Notes under the pieces: generated by a model
Database searches by the model: none
Told to the model about the DNA's origin: nothing
Seen by the model: the letters and a program-made list of their open reading frames with translations, nothing else
Translations under genes and position numbers: made by a program
Part shown: positions 12,546 to 24,090 of the stretch, piece by piece
Layout of the letters: each line of letters begins with the position of its first letter
Numbering within the stretch: position 1 is the first letter of the stretch
NCBI GenBank assembly: GCA_907164885.2
Contig: OU015490.1
Location: 11,275,466-11,339,465 of the forward strand
DNA from: Dolomedes plantarius
Lineage: Eukaryota > Arthropoda > Arachnida > Araneae > Dolomedidae
DNA: 64,000 bases
Reading direction: 5' to 3'

Positions 12546-12988
12546 TTGGTATTTATACCAAGCGCGTATGCCAAAATTAGCATATCTCAAGCAGCTTCTT
12601 TAATTCATTCACTCAAAAGTTCGATTCTTGTGAATCGAATCTTATGTATACCTTACAAGTGAAACTAAAAAGTGAATATACTTTTATCAGAAAAGGACAT
12701 AAAGAGAAATAGTATTTGTAGGGAAGTTTTGCAATATTTCTTGATGGGAAGGAAGAGAATCCTTCTAAAAATTCCTTCTGAATTCCTTCCATCCTTTTTC
12801 TGGATAAAATCTCGTTTTATTGTGGATTGCAAGATGCTGTTATTTTAATCTTTAAACCCCTTTATATTTTGCTTTGAACAGTTTGCCAGCGCTTTCAAAA
12901 GTCGCCATTTTATGTAATGCTCATTAAGGTATCCGACTGTTTAAAATGCCAATTTTCAGGAAAATTTCGAATTTTTTTCACCCATTTC

Positions 12989-13712
12989 TTAAGGTGACTG
13001 CCTATTTTCAAAGCCAATTTTTCTTAAAAATTGTTTTTTTAAGGATTGTTTGGTCTTTTATGGTAAAATAGCATTTAAAAAAAAACTTGTCTGTAAATAC
13101 CATACTTTTTTATAAATTGGTTAATTTCAAGTAATTTTTAATGAAATTTAGCTAAAACGCCTATCACTTTGCGCAAAATTCTAATACCACTATTTTAATT
13201 TCCTTCTCACATATGATACATATAACAGCTATCTTCAAAATGACCCACAATCTAAGAGAAATTTTAAAATTCAAAAACAATACAGACAATTTTATGTTTC
13301 AATAGGAAAATTTTCCCCAATTCGTCATTCCTTTCCTTATAAAATCAGCCCCAAACAAAAACTATGTATTATACATCAATTATTGTGAGTCATTCCGTTA
13401 ACAATAGCATCTAAAGCATTTCCCGAAAATTTTATCGAATTATATGCATTATTATGTGAAATATCATGATAACGGTATAGATTTGTGCTAAAAACATAAT
13501 TCTGAGAAAAACGCATTTAATGTTGTTTGTCACTTCAATTTTGTATCAGACGATGTTTCTTAAAATAGCTATAACTCTGTTTCTAATTGATGTAGAATGA
13601 AAATAAAAATGGTTTTGAAAAGATAAAAGACTGAATGTCACGATTCTTGCAAAAAATAAAATTGACCAAAATAGTCAAAAAATGGCATTTTCAATGTAGG
13701 CAGTCACCTTAA
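12989..13712. mobile_element. MITE with TTAA target duplication
   Basis: Inverted termini read AGGTGACTGCCTATTTTC on the left and pair with GGCAGTCACCT on the right. Each is flanked by TTAA (12989-12992 and 13709-13712). The interior (~716 bp) is non-coding. TTAA duplication is characteristic of piggyBac and Kolobok; the AAGG-type terminus resembles the other TTAA elements here. Confidence 0.8.
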
Positions 13713-16020
13713 AAAATGTTAATTGTCGGTTTCTAAATTTTCTTTTATTATGTGCAGTAAGATCATTAGAAAGGAAATTGGATTTATTTAAAGACGAGCA
13801 AAAGCAGTCAATTTCAAAAGAAGAGGAAACTTTAACTGGGTTTTTGATGAACTTATTTTTAATGAAAAGTGTATAACCAGTTACTATGAAAATTCAGAAT
13901 TTTTTCCGGTATGTGTTCCATAATGCTACGAATGTAATAAATTACAAATTAGGCTGTAGGCATATTTATGTTGATTTATTGCTTACTTATTAAAAAATGT
14001 CACGAGAAATGTTTGATAATTTACATGTAATTGCGTATAATGACCAGAATTTTTTAAGATTTCAAAATATCCATTAGTATTTAGTCCATTATACTCACGA
14101 AGGACTTACGTACATATGATTCAAGTAAATTTATAATTTATTATTTTTATACCTAGAGCAGTTTATGTAAATGTTTCGAACAAAAGTCTTCAAATTGTAA
14201 AAACTTGCATAGTCATGGACAATTTTCCCCCGATTTTCCTATTTTGTGGCTAGATTCTTTCGAAAAGTAGGAGATTTTTCGAAATAATTTTTTTAATGCA
14301 TATAAAAGTGCGTTAAATTAATTACTACGTTCACTCATTATTAATGCTCATTTTCGTATGCTTTATAACAACGCTATATATTTTGAATTTGTATAACCTA
14401 TTTTAAAATGATCGTGAACAGAAAATTTTAATTTTTTCATTTACAACTATTTTGTAATTGTTTCAAAATTTTTATTATTTTACTTCTTTTCCAGCGTGAT
14501 TATTTTACTTCTTTAACAGCGTGAAGCTTTATATTAATAAAATTTTAAAAAAAATAAACAAGTTTAGTTTTTAAATATTTGATGGAACAATTGCTTTGTT
14601 TGCAGTTTCCTTTTACTTTCGCTTATAAAAATAGGTTGGAGTGGATTTGCCCGGAGGTTTTGTAGAATCATGATAGTACAATTTTAAGAGAAGATAACTT
14701 TTGATTCGGGACCAATAACTAAAGGGAAAAAACACCGGGAAACTGTAAAAAAATTTTGAGGGAAATTAGGAATTTGGTATGTATATATCTTATTATAAAG
14801 CATGACATAAAAAATCATAAATTTCATTCCATCATGATTGGACTTGATATGCATATACAAATGGTACACACAGAAAATTCATATGAAATTTTACAATTGA
14901 TAATTTAATCATCGTATAAATATGCCTAGTGTGTTACTTAAAGTATTTTACCACACCTGGTACAGAAAGGAAATATGAAATTTATTTCTTAGGAGTTTTC
15001 AACTATTTTTCAGTGTTTAGAACTCGGATAAGATAACTCTACTAAGGCAGTGTCCTTTATTTTTTTATTGACTTTCCTCTCCTTTCTCTGTCGCACATTT
15101 TCTAAACTCCCTTCCCAGTTTAGTTTAGGCTTGTTTTCAAATCTGCCTATAAAATAGGTTTTTTTTTTCTTAAGAGAACTTGTACTTCAATAGCTCTATA
15201 GGTTTTTATTTTGTTCTTTGTGTGCTTTGCTTGATTATCGTTGGCCAAAATAGACGTTCTCTTGACCTTACTAGAAAATAGCATAAGAAATTTAAAAAGA
15301 AAATTTCCAAGTCTTCGGATGCCAACATTGTCAAAATTTACATTTTTTAGATGAGCTGAACCAGAATATTCCAGAATTCGTTTGTTAAACTGAAATATAT
15401 TAAAAATTATTTTAGAAAAAGCCATGCAATCACCTTTCTCGATGACAGCATCTCTCGTGATGCTGCCATTTACTATTTATGAAGAATTTTTAATTTTTCA
15501 TATTGCATTTTGTTAATGTTCCTCGCTTTTCTAATATTTCTTTAGTCTTCTTTTTTTATTCTTTTTTGTTTTACAATTTCTTCGACTGTCAAGTTGTCTT
15601 AATATTATTTCGGTTAAAAATCTTCAGTTTATAAGCATGTCATAATTTAAATGTTTTAGATGGTAGACCCAGAATTCTCCCGACTTTGATCGCTGAACTG
15701 GACTATGTTGAAAATTATTTTATAAAACGGAACACTAACACCTGGTTTATGACAGTATCTGTAATTATAATATTTTTCCAACTGATGACGTTACCATATG
15801 TTTTTTCCCATTAATTTTTATTTCTGCATTCCATTGTTTTATGCTCCTTGCTATTTCTTATTTCTTTATTTATTTTCACGTAGGATTACATTCCTCCATA
15901 ACGGCCCTCCGAAAAGCAAAATTTCAGGTTTCATCCTACGTCACGAGTTGTGATTTTGGCAGCGCGCCAAACCCAGTTTTTATAGCTTTGGCAATCAGTA
16001 AACAGTTAAACAGAAAAGTA
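13713..16020. other. unannotated AT-rich DNA
   Basis: No supported gene. Short open frames show no recognisable similarity. Confidence 0.5.
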
Positions 16021-16022
<2 letters not shown>

Positions 16023-16076
<54 letters not shown>

Positions 16077-16148
16077 TTTGGAAAAGGCGTGTTAATAATG
16101 AAAAGGTTTGAAATTTATTTCATATATATACATATATATATATATATA
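16023..16148. repeat. (TA)n microsatellites flanking an LTR-like scrap
   Basis: (TA)n at 16023-16074 and at about 16127-16148. Between them, about 40 bases (16090-16127) match the reverse complement of the left end of the LTR-like block at 25421. Confidence 0.85.
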
Positions 16149-16249
16149 GCCAAGTAATTGAATCCTTTAACTGCACAAAAGGCGCTAGAAAGAAATGGCG
16201 AAAACCTTATATTGAATAATTAAAATTCCAAAATTCCTTACCTTTTTTT

Positions 16250-16370
16250 TTCCTACACAGCATTGTTCCCTATGAAGGAGACGACACAGAAATGACCGGT
16301 CCTTATTCGGGATTTGGACCCAGGCCGACTGTGTTCCACCTCAGAACGCTAACCACTATACAACGTGGGT
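16250..16370 (-). repeat. SINE-C: tRNA-derived SINE head
   Basis: On the minus strand, TATAGTGGTTAGCGTTCTGA is an A-box region and GGGTCCAAATCCCG a B-box region at tRNA-like spacing. A short unrelated 3' part follows. It differs from SINE-A and SINE-B. It does not fold as a complete tRNA with an acceptor stem. Confidence 0.6.
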
Positions 16371-17023
16371 GTAAAAGAATTTCCGTGCTATTATATTATA
16401 TTTTATATTACTTGTTTTTGCACCCTAAAGATATGACTTAATTTACACAAAGCGCTTTCTGTTCCTTATTTGTTAGAAAACTGCATTAATCAATCCGAAT
16501 GAACGTTGCAAACACCAAATCATTTCAACTAAACCTCCTAACATATCACCTACATGCCTGCTATAAATGATTTTAATTCATTCTTCTTTACGAATTCTAA
16601 ACATCTAGACGCAATCAAATGTCACTTCGTGTGGATCCAGATTGCATAAGATAAATGACTTAAATACAGATAATCAAGGTGTAAATCCCTAAATAATTCT
16701 CTAATAGAAGGTATTCAATATGCAATGTCAGTAATTACTGCAAGAGCTCTTGCAATATTTGGTAACTGAGACAGATTTTGAAATAGCGGAGTAGAAAATG
16801 AAACCGCAGAAATCAGGCAGTGCGCATTTGATTAATAAGTAAATAATATCTAAGTTTCGTTTCAAGATTTCTAAATAAGCATTCCATCTTAAAGGTAAAT
16901 GTATATAATAAATTTAAAAATTTTGGAGCACTGGTTGTTAATGTTTGAATTTGATAAATATTTTATTATAAATTGTGTGAAATAATAGTCAAGCTTATTA
17001 AAGCACATTCATTTATTTGCTTC

Positions 17024-17116
17024 TAATATTCTATCTAATTAATCTAATATTTTGATGAAATATGTATATTGCTAATTATTACAAATAACTTTAATTTAAA
17101 ATACATTCTATTTTAC

Positions 17117-17156
<40 letters not shown>

Positions 17157-17258
17157 AAAATACAATGTATTTTAAATTAAAGTTATTTGTAATAATTAGC
17201 AATATACATATTTCATCAGAATATTAGATTAATTATATTAGATATTAATCTAATATTC
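17024..17258. repeat. foldback: ~95-bp inverted repeats around (TA)n(GT)n
   Basis: The arm at 17024-17118 (GCTAATTATTACAAATAACT and flanks) is repeated almost perfectly inverted at 17154-17258. The loop is a TA-GT microsatellite. Confidence 0.85.
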
Positions 17259-17289
17259 TGACGAAATATTATATATATATATATATATG

Positions 17290-18110
17290 AATGAAAGCTA
17301 TGAAGTTTAGGTTGATCCCCTGTAAATATTCTTTCCCTGCCATGCTTAGGATGACATTTCTGGATGTTGTTTTCACCTCAGCTATCCCTGGGAAGCCACG
17401 AAATTATCCGACCCTTTTCAATGGCCAAATAATGAGATCTTCCTACACAACTCATGCTGCTTGCAAGAAACATCTTTGCTCAGCAATTCTTAGGGACGTC
17501 TTCGACAAACAAAAACATAGAAAATATGGCTATTCTTTACAAAGCCATAACTATTTTAATTACTTTTGTATTACCATAAATGTTTTGCCAGAAATGAATG
17601 GAGTATTTGAAAATGCTGTAACATAGAATAAAACATTTTAAGTCAATAATATTTTTTATACAGCAATTCGAACACAAAGTGCTTTTTTTACGATGAAAAA
17701 TTTTCGTACATTTTCAGGTACACTTTACTAACAAACCAAAACATACCTTACTCTATAAATTTTCATGATCATTTAAAATACTGCATTTAATATTGTGAAT
17801 ATAATTTAAGTTTAATAAATACCATAGAAACTTATTTAAAAAATTTCAAACTTTAGTGATCAAAATATGAAAAATTTTCTGATATTCAAAGTTACCTTAA
17901 AAAATTATATGATTTTTAAATAAATATGTTTGAATTCAGAAGATGCAAAATAACTCATTAAACACTGTGATAACTTTTCAAGCATGTAGTAGTCATAGTA
18001 ATTGAAATAACTGTACCAAAAGAGGAAAAACAGTCATTTTGAGAAATCTTAAAAAAACACTTTAAACACTTACTGTTAATAAGTTTTAATAAATTCAGAA
18101 CATTTCTGAA
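17290..18110. other. unassigned, downstream of the Mutator-like pseudogene
   Basis: One 111-residue frame on plus (17291-17626) has no recognisable similarity. The missing far end of the Mutator-like element should lie here, but no TTAA-type terminus matching 24995-25020 was found. Confidence 0.4.
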
Positions 18111-18571
18111 CAATACTCAGTGTGTGAAAGCATTTTAGCCCTTTCTGCTTGTTTTTTAATTACGTTTCAGTGTTTTTGGTCCTCTTTTGAATGCTTTTGC
18201 ACTTTAATTTCGGCATCACAAATTCTGGTAGGGTCGATTTTACGGAGGGCTGCTCGCATATTTGATCCAGGATTAATTCCCATTGCCTCTGTCCCCTTTG
18301 TGGGGCTATACATGCAATCATTAAAGCAGATTACAGCATCCATAACGTCAATTTTTAGAGTTTTGATGCTCAGGAATTTAGTTTTGGGCAACCGTTCCCA
18401 AACACAACTGTTAAATGACTTATTCGTGTTTTGAGTACATCCATGCATACACTTTTGCAGAAGCCTTTTATCTGTAAGGCTTCTAAAAACTGGCTTTATT
18501 GCTGTCAAAACTGCTTCAGGCATTGAATGACTATGGGAATATGCCTCACCCATTTCTTTTCCCCTATTATA

Positions 18572-19283
18572 CCCCAGTCAAAATAGACCCGATTTTGACG
18601 AATGGCTAAAGAAGTATGAAAGTTTTGAAAATTGGTGGAGATGTTTGTTTCAGCATGTTAATGAACATACTAAAAGTCCCCACCGATCAGACTTGAGCTT
18701 TCGCCGCCATCTCGGAAAATGTGTAGACTTTTTGTTTATTTGCAAGTAACTTCAGAAATATAGATTTTATGTAAAAAAATTTAATACAAAAATTGAAGAG
18801 CATTAAATTATGAACAAGAACATGATTTACTTTTTTTTATAAGTCTAACACGAACAAAGATAATTGATTTTTGAATATAGCGAACAATCACGCGTAGGAC
18901 GCGGATGGGCGGGTCATCCCCATCGCTATGGGCGGATGACCCGCGTATATGCCCCAAAAATCTTGCACACTCACGTGTGTCAAATCTCTATATATCAAAG
19001 CTCGAAATAAAGTTGCAGCAACATCCAAACCATTGTTATCAGGTTGTATTGTGAGGCTTCGTGGATTCTGTCTTTTTATGTCATACTTAGACTGCATTGG
19101 GTACATAATGTCTGGAAGTGGGTAAAAATAAATACTAAATTTGATGTATGCAACTACGTCTGTAGCAAAAACGTTGCCTGGCCATGCATACGCTAGAAAA
19201 ATCCTAGATTATTTATTTACCCAAACAGCTTTAGCAAAATAAATTTTGAAGCCATGGATATATCTGATTTCAAAAGCAATAAT
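18572..19283 (+). repeat. left terminal inverted repeat (~712 bp)
   Basis: Inverted match of 21385-22083. Besides terminal sequence it contains sense coding sequence of the carried gene from about 18960 onward (VRLRGFCLFMSY and GYIMSGSG at 19051-19125, then GHAYARKIL). Confidence 0.92.
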
Positions 19284-20866
19284 CTCTATGAGTTGTTTAG
19301 AGATATTGCTACTGAACTACTATCACTAGAAACCATATATGGACATACTCTTTTACAAGAGACATCGAGATTAAAATGAGGAAGACTTTGAAGCAGTTGA
19401 AAGAAAATGGCCCAACTTCAGCTCTCTGGGTTCGGAACTTTGAAATGGCAAAGCTTATGAAAGCTTGATCACCGTCTATTGTGCGGTGAAAGTAAACGGT
19501 TTCAATACATTAGTAAACCCGTTGTTGCTTTTTCATAGGATAGAGATTGTTAAACAAAACGACGAAGAAACGAGTAGCATTTTATTTAGAATATGAGTTA
19601 GTTCATTTTACATTTGCTCTGTTTAATGAAGCTGGCATGCGAGAGACAACGACATTGGCTAGGTACGACGTTTTTGAAGTTCCAAACAAAGACCTTAACC
19701 TCCTGAACTGCGTCAACACTGTGGACAGTGGTTTTCTCCTACACCGTGTCAAATGGGGAACACAATAAACTTTTGCGGATGTTTGCACAAATTAAGTTAA
19801 CTATATAAAAAAAGCATTATGGGACCAGCTGTATAGTCGTTTTTAATGTCTAATCCAACACCAATAACAGTACAAAAAATTGAAGAAAATCTACGGTCTA
19901 TTATAATAAAATCTGTAGACATAAGTTTTGATGGAAACATGTGAGTTACTGTTCAACGATAACAGTTCCTTTCAAATGAAAACAACAAGAGCAAACTGAT
20001 CAGCATGCTATCAGCTGAGCTGGAAAACAGTGAGATTCGATTCCGACAATGTAATGACGAAGTCGACATTCTCTTTGTAAATACTGCAATTAATGAAGCA
20101 TGTTCTGGTAACAACATCGTTGTAATCATCGGTGAAGATGTTGACCACCTGGTTCTATTAACATCTCTCACTCCTACAGAAAAGACATTTTCCTTGTCAA
20201 AACATGCAAAGGGAAAGCAAAGAAAAAAATACATTCGTCAAATAAAATACCATCATCGGGACATACCAAAGTATCCTTTTTCTCCATGTGTTCAGTGGAT
20301 GCGATACTACTTCTGCAGCATTCAACAAAGGAAAGAAAAATTGTGTAAAAATGTTCCAATGTAAAGATATGGAACACGACGTGACAGTAGTTAATAAATG
20401 CAACTCATTGCATAATGATGTTGCTTAAGCAGGAGAATGCTTTTTTCTGATCTGGTATGGAGCACAGCCCAGTGAAAAGTCCCTAAATAAGTTTAGGTGC
20501 AAATGCTTCGCAAAAAATGTCACTAAAATAAAACCATATATTTCGTCTCTTCCCTGAACTGAAGAGGTAGCCATGCGACATCCCTTTCGGTTGTATCACC
20601 AAGTGCAAAAGTGGTTTGGGAATGAGTAGAATTCTGAAGTGTGGGCTGGAAATGTCAAAAAAAAACCCTCGTGCCCATCACAACTATGGATGCAGTGGCT
20701 CCCGTTTCAGTTTTATGCATGGTGTTTCACAACTGTAAGAATTACTGGGGAGAAAGATGTGTGGGTCGGAAAGAAACATCAACTGCGCAACGGCCTACAA
20801 TAACTGCAATGGGGTATGTCACAATGACATACCCCATTGCAGTTATTGCACTGTAGATCATGAGGA
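18960..20866 (+). pseudogene. CXC-domain / PIN-like transposon protein, broken
   Basis: In order on the plus strand: VRLRGFCLFMSYLDCIGYIM (19051), AKTLPGHAYARKIL (~19160), ENGPTSALWVRNFEMAKLM (~19405), PNKDLNLLNCVNTVDSGFLL (~19685), then IGEDVDHLVLLTSLTPTEK (~20130). In another frame HVFSGCDTTSAAFNKGK follows (~20290) and finally a Cys-rich tail (HNCKNYWGERCVGRK, CNGVCHND; 20730-20830). This series matches a large protein family found in many arthropods and cnidarians, sometimes annotated as Tesmin/TSO1-like CXC domain protein. The acidic GEDVD and GCD motifs resemble PIN/XPG nucleases; that function is an inference. Frameshifts and stops are numerous. The N-terminal part expected upstream is absent, so the copy is truncated at the 5' side. 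Confidence 0.75.
20798..20848. repeat. perfect 24-bp palindrome with 3-nt loop
   Basis: Arms 20798-20821 and 20825-20848 are exact complements (arm begins CAATAACTGCAATGG) around CAA. It sits in the Cys-rich tail of the carried pseudogene, at the point where family similarity ends. Confidence 0.95.
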
Positions 20867-21384
20867 TCCAATAAAAGGAACTAATTAATGAGGTGGTGCC
20901 AGCTGACCCATAGACAATCTTTTTAAGACTGACGACGCGAACAATCCCGTACCGAAAAAAGCACGACAACCATAAAGTAGGTAAGCTTAAAAAATATATA
21001 CAATGAAAATATAGTAGTGAATAAATCCAAGTTTATTACATTCGTTCATAAAATTAAAAATGATCAACTATATACATACCAAAAAACATTAGTCTATTTT
21101 CTTGTGTTTAAAAATAGCCCAAATGATGTAGGGGAGAGAATTCAAAGGAAAACGACTGCAACGAGACTTGGACGCTACATTCATAATCAACCCGCATTTA
21201 ATAGTCAATATTTTGTTCGAGTTAGGATTGCGACAAAATGTATTTAATATTTTATGTACACAATTTAATGTTCTTTAATTTTTGTACAAAACTTTTTTTA
21301 CATAAAGATAATATTTCCCAAGTTATTTGAAAAAACACAAAATAGGCCTTCAAAATCTTAAAAGCAATAATCTCCATGAGTTGT

Positions 21385-22083
21385 TTATTGCTTTTAAAAT
21401 CAGATATATCCATGGCGTCAAAATTTATTTTTGCTAAAGCTGTTTGGGTAAATAAATAAGCTAGGATTTTTCTAGCGTATGCATGGCTAGGCAACGTTTT
21501 TGCTACTGATGTAGTTGCATACATCAAATTTAGTATTTATTTTTACCCACCTCCAGCCATTATGTACCCAATGCAGCCTAAGTATGACATAAAAAGATAG
21601 AATCCACCAAGCCTCACAATACAACCTGATAACAATGGTTTGGATGTTGCTGCAAATTTCTTTCGAGATTTCATATGCAGAGGTTTGACAAACGTTAGTG
21701 TGCAAGACTTTTGGGGCACATGCGCGGGTCATCCCCCCATCGCGATGGGGATGACCCGCGCATCCGCGTCTTACGTGTGATTGTTCGCTATTTTCAAAGT
21801 CAATTATCTTTGTTCGTGTTAGACTTATAAAAAAACTAAATAATGTTTTGTTAATAATTTAATGCTCTTTAATTTTTTGTATAAAAATTTTTTTACACAA
21901 AATCAATATTTCTGAAGTTAATTGCAAAAAAACAAAAAAGTCTACACATTTTCCAAGATGGCGGCGAAAGCTCAAATCCGATCGGTGGGGACTTTTAGTA
22001 TGTTCAACATTATGCCCAAAAAACATCTCCACCAATTTTGAAAACTTTCATTTTTTTTAACCATAAAACCTATTTTGACTGGG
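21385..22083 (-). repeat. right terminal inverted repeat (~699 bp)
   Basis: Inverted copy of the left end. On the minus strand it encodes a second copy of the same protein segments (KEICSNIQTIVIR, SVAKTLPSHAYARKIL), so it is not the natural 3' end of the gene. Confidence 0.92.
21722..21770. repeat. GC-rich palindrome inside right TIR
   Basis: GCGCGGGTCATCCCC and its complement flank a CATCGCGATG core. A decayed version lies in the left arm at 18900-18947. Both stand out against the AT-rich background and are CpG-containing. Confidence 0.85.
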
Positions 22084-23563
22084 CTATTATAACCACACCA
22101 GCTTTCTGGACCAGTAGGGCAGAGGCCATGTTGTGTATGGTCATCTGTGGATAAACGGTGAAAATAAATTGCTCAAATTGATTTTGACATCTCATCCACA
22201 GACTTTTTCACATTTCACCTTATGGCTAAACCATAATAGTTCTGAAATTTGTTTATTTCAGAATCAGTTAATCGGCCACGTCCAGAAATACTCTTCCCAT
22301 CAGAAAGTTTTTGTGCTTTCAAGTTATTTTTTATGGATCTCAATCGTGACCCCATTATTTTCTGGACATGGCCAACGCATTCGAGTTTTTCCACTTTGGT
22401 GTCTTTCCCGTATACATTGGCCTCTGATACACTTAAAAAACCTTTAGAGTCACCATCACCGAAGTATTTAAAATAGCGCACGTTACGAGTAGCTTAGGAG
22501 CATTGTAAGATGCTCAAAGTCCCTGCCGCTTCCATCCCACCACTGAATCCATAAAAGTTTTTTTTCACAATCGTGGGAATCTGGAGTGCTATTCTTGCAC
22601 GAGAAACAAAACTTAATTAGTCACTCAAAATCCATCCCTTTTCTATTTTCAAGGGACGTAGCACATACAACCACATTGAGAGATGTATGATCCCATTTTT
22701 GCCACGTGCCATCCAGGCCAGCAACTATGTCCCTATTACCATTCTGCAATGCTACAGTTTTCTTTACAGCATTCATCATAGAGTTTAGAGATACAGTTGA
22801 TAATGAATTTATTATCTTGTATCTGTAGCGTTGAAACTTGGCAGGAAGAGGGGGTATGTTCATAACACCTTCCAATATGGTACAGATGTGTTAGACGCAC
22901 CTCATTGCCAAGTTGGCGATTTTTTTAAATTTGCAACCCAGTTTGAACCTAGTTGTGTGTGTTTGTTTACGTGATATAGTATGGCGGCCATTTTGTTGCG
23001 AAATATTAATGACGTATTTTGGGGATAGTATTAGATGTAGATTTTACTTTGGTGTTGCCAATTTGTGTTTTTGTTGCTTTTAGGATTTTGTTGTTGCCAG
23101 ATTCGGGTGTGTCTTGTGTTTTGCATCATTGAATGGTTTTTTTAACGTTCTTTAGTGTAGTTATATTATGTTGTGGCAACGGTTTTTGAATATTTCGTTT
23201 GTTTTAATTCAGATTTTAAGTTTCAGCTAGGATGCAGCTTGAATACAATAATCTGGTTGTATATTTCAATATATTTTTGTTCATTTATTTATTATCTGTT
23301 CAGTATTTAGTGTAATTTAGAAATATCAGGGGATTTTAGTGTCTAAAATAGAGGCGATATAATGGAAATAGATCGTTTGAATTTGTGCTGTAATATATGT
23401 TTAATGAAGAAATATATATTTAACCAAGGTGTTTTTTATGTTTATTTATATTAGTTATTATTAGTTGGACTGACTAGTTGTATTATACTGACGTTTTTAG
23501 CGAGTGGGCCGCCCACCTAACAAATTTCTCATTAATTTTAAGGTTTTAGTTTTTGTATTTATG

Positions 23564-23880
23564 CAGCCGTTTTTAGATATATGTTTTTTATACAGCCGTT
23601 TTTAGATACTTTTGTGTATGTTTTAAAGTAGCGGTTGAGCATTTCTATTTAGATTTTGAATTTTAATACAGCCGTTTTTAGATATATTTGCGTATGTTTT
23701 AAATAAGTGGTTGAGCATTTCTGTTGAGGTTTTGAAGTTTAATACAGCCGTTTTTAGATTTTTTGCGTGTTTTAAAGTAGCGGTTGAGCATTTCTGTTTA
23801 GGTTTTGAATTTTAATACAGCCGTTTTTAGATATATTCGTGTATGTTTTAAAGTAGCTGTTGTGGTTTTGTGACATGTTT
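23564..23880 (+). repeat. ~76-bp tandem repeat
   Basis: The phrase CAGCCGTTTTTAGAT recurs at 23564, 23593, 23669, 23745 and 23818. The last four are spaced 73-76 bp and are followed by AAAGTAGCGGTTGAGCATTT-type sequence. Confidence 0.9.
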
Positions 23881-23998
23881 TTGAAAGTTTATTATTACCA
23901 TTGGTAAGTTTGTTTTGAATTTATTTTTATATTTGAGTTGTTATTGATATTTTGTGTATATTTGTTATTTTAAGTGTAAAATGTCCGCGTAGGCCTGT

Positions 23999-24090
23999 TT
24001 TGGCGACAAGTTGGCGACAAGTTGGCGACAAAATTTTTTTGACGAGTATTTGGCGTCAAAACAATTTTGTCGCCAAATTGTCGCCAAGGG
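23999..24090. repeat. clustered GGCGACAA / TTGTCGCC motifs
   Basis: TTGGCGACAAG occurs three times in a row (24000-24033). Inverted TTGTCGCCAA occurs twice just before the right end (24067-24090). Possible subterminal transposase-binding array. Confidence 0.8.

Larger units (their letters stand above)
18564..22091 (+). mobile_element. 3.5-kb long-TIR DNA transposon with 8-bp TSD
   Basis: The element occupies 18572-22083 and is flanked by perfect copies of CTATTATA at 18564-18571 and 22084-22091. Termini read CCCAGTCAAAATAG at the left and its complement at the right. The inverted repeats are ~700 bp (18572-19283 and 21385-22083). It is inserted inside the Mutator-like transposase gene, and removing it with one TSD copy restores that gene's frame. 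It carries a pseudogene of a CXC/PIN-like protein. An 8-bp duplication is used by hAT, P and some other superfamilies; the superfamily here is not settled. Confidence 0.92.

Noticed and set aside
18120..18434. Plus-strand 104-residue frame with hydrophobic stretches
   Set aside because: Antisense shadow of the Mutator-like transposase block on minus.
23564..23880. Possible CRISPR-like array
   Set aside because: Eukaryotic context, head-to-tail repeats without unique spacers; ordinary tandem repeat.
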